Source: Pseudomonadota bacterium
GTDB lineage: Bacteria > Pseudomonadota > Gammaproteobacteria > Burkholderiales > Burkholderiaceae_D
Assembly (NCBI GenBank): GCA_023435945.1
Contig: JAEZLB010000379.1
Location: 1-5,599, forward strand
DNA length: 5,599 nucleotides
Direction: 5' to 3'
Positions 1 to 5,599 of this stretch are shown one piece after another. Numbering within the stretch: the first letter of the stretch is position 1; every line of letters begins with the position of its first letter. The translations under genes and the position numbers were made by a program. The notes below the pieces were generated by a model. The model was not told the DNA's origin and made no database searches. It worked only from the letters and a program-made list of their open reading frames with translations.

Positions 1-71
1 ATGGTGAGATCGGCTTGTTCAAACAGCGGCTTCACGCCGCGCATCAAACTGACTTGCTGCAGGCGAATCAT
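1..71 (-). CDS. ABC-F family ATPase (YheS-like), N-terminal 23 codons only
   Basis: Only the first 23 codons are visible; the gene runs off the low-coordinate edge. The peptide starts MIRLQQVSLMRGVKPLFEQA and continues DLT. This is the usual opening of ABC-F proteins: a short beta strand, an aromatic/hydrophobic A-loop region, then the 'LFEQADLTI'-type strand that precedes Walker A. ABC-F proteins are soluble, have two ATPase domains and no membrane segments, and typically act on the ribosome; YheS is the closest family I recognise. The ATG (71-69) overlaps the TGA of prmB (70-68) as ATGA, which supports both the start and translational coupling with prmB. Walker A itself lies outside the window, so the family call rests on a short peptide plus context. 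Uup or another ABC ATPase subfamily cannot be excluded. Confidence 0.6.
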   Translation of the reverse strand, partial: MIRLQQVSLMRGVKPLFEQADLT

Positions 72-964
72 TTATATTTCTTTTTCAACTGATCGGCAGG
101 GACCAGGAAGACCATGTCGTCGCCTGCACTGGTCGAGAGCCAGGTCAGTTCCAGATCGGGGAAGGCGGCTTCCGCATAAGCACGTTCGTTGCCGATTTCA
201 ACGATGAGCACGCCGTCATCAGTCAGGCGGCGTGCCGCGCCTTCGAGAATCTTGCGCACCAGGTCCATACCGTCATCGCCGCCGGCCAGCGCAAGTTGCG
301 GTTCATGCAGGTATTCCTGCGGCAGTTTTGCCATCGACGCGGAATTCACATAAGGCGGATTGCTGATGATGAGATCGTACTGCTTGTCGTCCAGCTTGCT
401 GTACAGATCGGATTCGATCAGCCTAATGCGGTCTATCAGCTCATAATCGGATACGTTGCGTCGCGCCACTTCCAGTGCATCGGCGGAAATGTCGACAGCA
501 TCGATCTCCGCGTAAGGGAAGGCATCGGCCAGCATGACGGGTAGGCAGGCGGATCCGGTGCACAGATCGAGGATATGGTTGACGGCTTCAGGATCCGCGA
601 TCCAGGGAAAGAGTTGCTCCGGGATCAGTTCGGCTATGAAAGAACGAGGAACGATCACACGCTGGTCCACGTAAAAACGATAATCGCCTAGCCAGGCTTC
701 ATTGGTCAGGTAAGCCGCGGGAATACGATCAGTGGCACGCAGTTCGATCACGCGCTGTATGTTTTCTATTTCATGTGGCAGAAGGCGCGCATCGAGAAAA
801 GGGTCGAGCTTGTCCAGTGGCAGCTTGAGCGTATGCAGCAGCAGATAGGCAGCCTCATCGAAGGCATTATTACTGCCATGGCCGAAAAACAGCTCGGCAC
901 TGTTGAAGCGGGTGACGGCATAGCGCAGCAGGTCTCGCAAGGTCGAAAAGCTATTGGGCGTCAT
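68..964 (-). CDS. prmB: PrmB, ribosomal protein uL3 N5-glutamine methyltransferase
   Basis: This 298-residue protein is a SAM-dependent methyltransferase predicted to methylate the side-chain amide of a glutamine in ribosomal protein L3 (Gln150 in E. coli). It has an N-terminal helical substrate domain (about 1-120) and a Rossmann methyltransferase fold. Motif I is DLCTGSAC (133-140), the acidic SAM-ribose region is DAVDIS (155-160), and the catalytic NPPYV motif is at 202-206. The 'DLCTGS' form and the PRSFIAELI segment (106-114) favour PrmB over the paralogue PrmC (release factors). Length is normal for the family. The ATG at 964 is the earliest possible start: upstream in frame there is a TGA and no ATG, GTG or TTG in between. 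No Shine-Dalgarno is visible; the leader is T/A-rich and follows a terminator-like hairpin. The stop overlaps the next gene as ATGA. One oddity is Ala139 where motif I usually has a second Gly. Confidence 0.94.
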   Translation of the reverse strand: MTPNSFSTLRDLLRYAVTRFNSAELFFGHGSNNAFDEAAYLLLHTLKLPLDKLDPFLDARLLPHEIENIQRVIELRATDRIPAAYLTNEAWLGDYRFYVDQRVIVPRSFIAELIPEQLFPWIADPEAVNHILDLCTGSACLPVMLADAFPYAEIDAVDISADALEVARRNVSDYELIDRIRLIESDLYSKLDDKQYDLIISNPPYVNSASMAKLPQEYLHEPQLALAGGDDGMDLVRKILEGAARRLTDDGVLIVEIGNERAYAEAAFPDLELTWLSTSAGDDMVFLVPADQLKKKYK

Positions 965-970
965 TTTGAT

Positions 971-1000
971 TAGAAGAAAAAGGCGATGCCTGGCATCGCC
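971..1000 (-). terminator. Rho-independent terminator-like hairpin between dapE and prmB
   Basis: On the minus strand, GGCGATGCC (1000-992) and GGCATCGCC (990-982) form a perfect inverted repeat around a single base. In RNA this would fold as a GC-rich stem of about 7-8 bp with a 3-5 base loop. It is followed directly by TTTTTCTTCT (981-972). This is the classic layout for minus-strand termination; the plus-strand side has no T-tract. It would end the dap transcript about ten bases before the prmB start, or act as a partial attenuator if prmB is read through. Confidence 0.8.
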
Positions 1001-1023
1001 GTTGGATCAAGTTGGATTCGTTC

Positions 1024-1037
1024 CCGATCGCGATCGG
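1024..1037. repeat. 14-bp perfect palindrome CCGATCGCGATCGG
   Basis: The sequence CCGATCGCGATCGG equals its own reverse complement and lies 7 bases after the dapE stop codon on the transcribed side. It contains two overlapping CGATCG cores. It has no loop, so it is a weak RNA hairpin candidate but a possible dimeric protein binding site or methylation-rich site (two GATC). Its function is unknown; chance occurrence in GC-rich DNA is possible. Confidence 0.45.
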
Positions 1038-1044
1038 TACTGCT

Positions 1045-2530
<1,486 letters not shown>

Positions 2531-2534
<4 letters not shown>

Positions 2535-3664
2535 GCATTCAAGGTAAATTCGGTGAAGGTCGGTCCCTGGTCCTGCTTGGCTTCGTCCACGGGAGAGGTG
2601 TCCTTCTTGCCCTGGTTGTTGATCAGCCAGTAGAGATTGGTAATGGAGTCCGCATGGGCCAGCGCTTCGTCCTGCAGTATGGCGCCTTCCTGCAACAATT
2701 GCAGCAGCGCCTGTTCGAACGTTTGCGAGCCGGCAGAAAGGCTTTTGTCGATGGCTTCCTTGATCGCGCCGATATCGCCTTTTTCTATCAGTTCGGCGAT
2801 GTGCTTGGAGTTCAGCATGACTTCCACCGCAGGACGGCGGCGTCCCTCCTTGGTCTTGACCAGACGTTGTGAAATGATGGCACGCAGCATGGCAGCCAGA
2901 TCGGACAGCAACGAGCTCCTTACTTCGATAGGGAAGAAGTTGATGATGCGTGTGAGAGCCTGATAGCTGTTATTCGCATGCAAGGTCGCAACGACCAGGT
3001 GGCCGGACTGCGCATAGGATAATGCCGATGCCATGGTGTCGCGGTCACGTATCTCGCCAATGAAAATCACATCCGGTGCCTGGCGCAGCGCATTGCGCAA
3101 GGCCACCGACATATCCGTGGCGTCGTTGCCGATCTCACGCTGGTTGATGATGGATTTCTTGTTGGAGAACTGGAATTCGATAGGATCTTCCAGCGTCAGG
3201 ATATGGCCGGTGCTTTGCGCGTTGCGATGATCCAGCATCGCCGCAATCGTAGTTGACTTGCCGGAGCCGGTCGCGCCTACCACCAGCAGCAGGCCGTGCT
3301 TCTGCATGATCAGCTCGCTGATGACTTCCGGTAGCTGCAGGCTTTCCAGTGGCGGCACGGTATGGGGAATGTAGCGCACCACCGCCGAGATATTGCTGCG
3401 CTGGCGGAAAGCCGACAAGCGAAAGCGTCCGGTGCCTGGAACCGGGATGCCCATGTTGAGCTCATGCGTCCTTTCGAGCTCATTCATTCTTTCGGGCGGT
3501 ACGACTTCAGAAAGGAGTGCCAGGATGGATGTCTGATCCATGCGCTGCTGATTGATAGGGACCAGTTCGCCATTGATCTTGATATGAATCGGCGAATTGA
3601 TGGCCAGGAACATGTCCGAGGCTTCTTTTTCCTTCATCAGCTGGAACAGGCGTTCTATTGCCAT
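2531..3664 (-). CDS. pilU: PilT/PilU-family type IV pilus retraction ATPase, PilU-like
   Basis: This is a hexameric secretion-type ATPase that powers retraction of type IV pili from the cytoplasmic face of the inner membrane. The 377-residue protein has an N-terminal PAS-like domain (about 1-100) and a RecA-like core. Motifs are Walker A GATGSGKST (130-138), Asp box TLEDPIEF (157-164), Walker B with catalytic Glu204 in PDVIFIGEIRD, and His box GHLVVATLHAN (221-231). The C-terminal half lacks the AIRNLIRE motif of PilT and instead reads QTFEQALLQLLQEG (314-327), followed by a polar tail, as in PilU (usually about 380 residues). The start at 3664 is chosen for its SD site, AAAGGAG, 5 bases upstream; an upstream in-frame ATG (3763) would overlap dapD by 59 bases. 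The stop overlaps yffB as ATGA. PilU generally works together with PilT, which is not in this window. It could be labelled PilT in automatic annotation. Confidence 0.92.
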
Positions 3665-3669
3665 GACAG

Positions 3670-3676
3670 CTCCTTT
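3670..3676 (-). promoter_or_regulatory. Shine-Dalgarno site of pilU (AAAGGAG)
   Basis: AAAGGAG lies 5 bases before the ATG at 3664 on the minus strand, inside the 40-base dapD-pilU gap. It is the best ribosome binding site in the window and decides the pilU start against the longer reading frame. Since the two following genes start in ATGA overlaps without clear sites of their own, it may load ribosomes for pilU, yffB and dapE together. No promoter or terminator is evident in this gap. Confidence 0.85.
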
Positions 3677-3704
3677 CTGGGAATTGACGAAAGCGGCGAT
3701 TGAA

Positions 3705-4532
3705 TCAGGCTTCGCGCAGCAGTTCGTTGATCGCAGTTTTTGCGCGGGTTTGTGCATCCACACGCTTGACGATCACTGCGCAATACAGGCTGTATTTGCC
3801 ATCGGCGGAAGGCAGGTTGCCGGAAACCACGACGGAACCTGCTGGAACACGGCCGTACAACACTTCGCCAGTAGTGCGATCGTAAATCTTTGTCGATTGG
3901 CCGATATACACACCCATGGAAATCACAGAGTTTTCCTCCACGATCACGCCTTCCACGATCTCGGAGCGAGCACCAATGAAGCAGTTGTCTTCAATGATGG
4001 TGGGGTTGGCTTGCATGGGTTCCAATACGCCACCGATGCCTACGCCGCCCGACAGGTGAACGTTCTTGCCGATCTGTGCGCAGGAACCGACTGTCGCCCA
4101 GGTGTCGACCATCGTACCTTCGTCGACGTATGCACCGATGTTCACATAGGAAGGCATCAACACGACGTTTTTACCGATGAAGCTGCCGCGACGCGCCACA
4201 GCCGGCGGCACCACGCGGAAGCCGCCTTTGGCGAAGTCTTCAGCAGTGTAGTTGGCGAACTTGGTAGGAACCTTGTCGTAGAACTGCATGAAATCGCCGG
4301 AAGGCATGGCGATATTGTCTTCCAGGCGGAAGGACAGCAATACAGCTTTCTTCACCCATTGATTGACGACCCATGTGCCATCGATTTTTTGCGCAACACG
4401 CAGGCTGCCTTGGTTCAGGTGCTCCAGTACCGTATTGATTGCATCGCGCAATTCGGCAGGAACGGATTTGGCATTGAAATTGGCGCGGTCTTCCCACGCC
4501 TGGTCGATAATGGTTTGCAGTTGCTGAGTCAT
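3705..4532 (-). CDS. dapD: Tetrahydrodipicolinate N-succinyltransferase DapD
   Basis: DapD transfers succinyl from succinyl-CoA to tetrahydrodipicolinate, the committing step of the succinylase branch to meso-diaminopimelate. The 275-residue length is essentially that of the E. coli enzyme (274). The order is an N-terminal helical domain (1-100), then a left-handed beta-helix built from hexapeptide repeats (about 110-235; for example [20 protein letters not shown] and the block around 175-215), and a short C-terminal strand/helix. The conserved [12 protein letters not shown] (139-150) and GARSEIVEG (187-195) segments hold Asp143 and Glu191, which by motif position correspond to the residues implicated in substrate binding and catalysis. 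The enzyme acts as a cytoplasmic trimer. The gene begins 28 bases after dapC; its ribosome site is weak (GGA six bases before the ATG), so coupling to dapC is likely. Confidence 0.97.
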   Translation of the reverse strand: MTQQLQTIIDQAWEDRANFNAKSVPAELRDAINTVLEHLNQGSLRVAQKIDGTWVVNQWVKKAVLLSFRLEDNIAMPSGDFMQFYDKVPTKFANYTAEDFAKGGFRVVPPAVARRGSFIGKNVVLMPSYVNIGAYVDEGTMVDTWATVGSCAQIGKNVHLSGGVGIGGVLEPMQANPTIIEDNCFIGARSEIVEGVIVEENSVISMGVYIGQSTKIYDRTTGEVLYGRVPAGSVVVSGNLPSADGKYSLYCAVIVKRVDAQTRAKTAINELLREA

Positions 4533-4560
4533 CTTGATTCCAGTGATGAAGGGGGGTTAA

Positions 4561-5599
4561 TTAATTGCTGGCGAGCTTCTGGGCGAAAGCGACGATGCGG
4601 TGGGCTGCCTCCAGGCATTCTTCCACCTCGGCGACCAGGGCCATGCGAACACGATTACGTCCAGGGTTGCTGCCGGGATCTCCGGCAACCGCCTCGCGTG
4701 CGAGGTAGCTGCCAGGCAATACTGTCACATTATATTCGGCGTACAGGCGCTGCGCGAACTCTGTATCGGAAATCGGCGCGAGCTTATCGACTTTTGCCCA
4801 CAGATAGAAGCCGGCATCCGGCAGGGCGACATCGACCACTGGTTGCAGCAGCGGCGTAACCTGCTTGAACTTGGCGATGTACTTGGCGCGGTTCTCGGCT
4901 ACGTGGGTTTCATCTCCCCATGCGACGACCGATGCAGCCTGTACCGGTGGGCTCATTGCGCCGCCGTGATAGGTGCGGTACAGCAGGAATTTTTTCATGA
5001 TGGCGGCATCGCCGGCCACAAAGCCCGAGCGCATACCCGGTACATTGGAGCGCTTGGATAGGCTGGAGAAGCTGATGAGACGAGGGAAGCCAACGCGCCC
5101 CAGTTTATATGCAGCTTCCAGTGCGCCCAATGGGGCTTCTTCCTTGAAATAAATCTCGGAATAACATTCATCGGCAGCAATCACAAAACCGTAACGGTCC
5201 GACAGTTCGAACAATTCCTTCCAGTTGTCCAGTGTCAGAACCGCGCCGGTCGGATTGCCGGGCGAGCACACGTACAGCAGTTGCACGCGTTCCCAGACGG
5301 ATTGCGGAACCCGGTCATAGGCGGGCGCAAAATTGCGTGCCGGGTCCGAGTTGATGAAGTAGGGCGTCGCCCCCGCCAGGTAGGCCGCACCTTCATAGAT
5401 TTGATAGAAGGGATTCGGGCACATTACCAGCGCATCGCGGTCACGCTCGATCACCGTCTGCGCCAGGGCGAACAGTGCTTCACGCGAGCCATTGACCGGC
5501 AGCACCTGGGTGGCAGCATCGATGCGCGGGAGGCCGTAACGTTGTTCCAGCCAGCGAGCGATGGCGCCACGCAATTCGTCGCTGCCCGCAGTACTCGGG
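4561..5599 (-). CDS. dapC: N-succinyldiaminopimelate aminotransferase DapC, 5' end missing
   Basis: This PLP-dependent class I aminotransferase interconverts N-succinyl-2-amino-6-ketopimelate (from the DapD product) and N-succinyl-LL-diaminopimelate using glutamate. The visible 345 residues run from PSTAGSDELRGAIARWLEQ to the stop; roughly the first 50-60 residues lie beyond the window. In visible-fragment numbering, SPGNPTG is at 112-118, DECYSE with the PLP-pyridine aspartate at 143, the Schiff-base lysine is Lys182 in SSLSKRSNVPG, and NRVRMAL carries the carboxylate-binding arginine at 318. The VLPGSYLAR segment and the neighbouring dapD fit the Bordetella-type DapC rather than ArgD, which in enterobacteria does this step. 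A TTG at 5574 is an internal leucine codon, not a start, because the frame stays open to the window edge with family-typical sequence. The gene ends 28 bases before dapD, probably in the same operon. Confidence 0.93.
   Translation of the reverse strand, partial: PSTAGSDELRGAIARWLEQRYGLPRIDAATQVLPVNGSREALFALAQTVIERDRDALVMCPNPFYQIYEGAAYLAGATPYFINSDPARNFAPAYDRVPQSVWERVQLLYVCSPGNPTGAVLTLDNWKELFELSDRYGFVIAADECYSEIYFKEEAPLGALEAAYKLGRVGFPRLISFSSLSKRSNVPGMRSGFVAGDAAIMKKFLLYRTYHGGAMSPPVQAASVVAWGDETHVAENRAKYIAKFKQVTPLLQPVVDVALPDAGFYLWAKVDKLAPISDTEFAQRLYAEYNVTVLPGSYLAREAVAGDPGSNPGRNRVRMALVAEVEECLEAAHRIVAFAQKLASN

Noticed and set aside
1001..1017. Short direct repeat GTTGGAT (1001-1007 and 1011-1017)
   Set aside because: Only two 7-base copies; no evidence of a larger array or of an insertion-sequence footprint.
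3665..3763. Longer pilU start at 3763 adding 33 residues
   Set aside because: The extension overlaps dapD by 59 bases, its residues do not resemble the PilT/PilU N-terminus, and a strong AAAGGAG precedes the internal ATG at 3664.
4551..4556. Run of six G (C on the transcribed strand) between dapC and dapD as a phase-variable tract
   Set aside because: It is short, lies in the intergenic spacer and could not shift a reading frame; at most it slightly changes spacing before dapD.
3597..4859. Long plus-strand open frame (420 codons) across the pilU start, dapD and the end of dapC
   Set aside because: It is antisense to strongly recognised genes, shows no family resemblance, is rich in His/Cys/Arg as expected for a mirrored GC-biased frame, and spans three gene boundaries.
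5572..5574. TTG as a dapC start
   Set aside because: The frame remains open upstream to the window edge with residues PSTAGSDE typical of the conserved aminotransferase N-terminal region, so the TTG encodes an internal leucine.

Overview
The window is a gene-dense, one-directional stretch of a bacterial chromosome. All seven genes I can support lie on the minus strand. In transcription order (high to low coordinates) they are dapC (5' end outside the window), dapD, a pilU-type ATPase gene, yffB (Spx/ArsC-like thiol reductase), dapE, prmB, and the first 23 codons of an ABC-F ATPase gene. The DapC/DapD/DapE proteins look betaproteobacterial: the dapC-dapD-dapE order was described for Bordetella pertussis, and the DapC is of that class. 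The moderate GC content (mid-fifties by eye) and the presence of a type IV pilus ATPase would fit an Oxalobacteraceae-like member of the Burkholderiales. That placement is inference, not a database result.

Layout. Positions 5599-3705 hold dapC and dapD, 28 bases apart. These are two successive enzymes of the succinylase branch of lysine/meso-diaminopimelate synthesis. After a 40-base gap carrying a strong Shine-Dalgarno (SD) site comes pilU (3664-2531). It overlaps yffB by an ATGA tetranucleotide, and yffB overlaps dapE in the same way, so pilU-yffB-dapE look translationally coupled. An 80-base gap (965-1044) follows. It holds a 14-base perfect palindrome and a strong rho-independent terminator-like hairpin with a T-tract ending about ten bases before the prmB start. 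prmB again overlaps the ABC-F gene by ATGA.

How the genes work together. DapD succinylates tetrahydrodipicolinate, DapC transaminates the product, and DapE removes succinate to give LL-diaminopimelate, which feeds peptidoglycan and lysine. YffB is probably a glutathione-linked reductase; its adjacency to dapE is also known from Escherichia coli. PilU belongs to pilus retraction and has no obvious metabolic link to the operon. prmB and the ABC-F gene form a second, ribosome-related unit.

The window is mostly ordinary housekeeping DNA. I see no CRISPR array, mobile element, phage gene, RNA gene or clearly novel system. The points worth a second look are the pilus motor gene coupled to an essential biosynthetic operon, and the terminator that abuts a prmB start with no SD site. 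No gap exceeds 80 bases.
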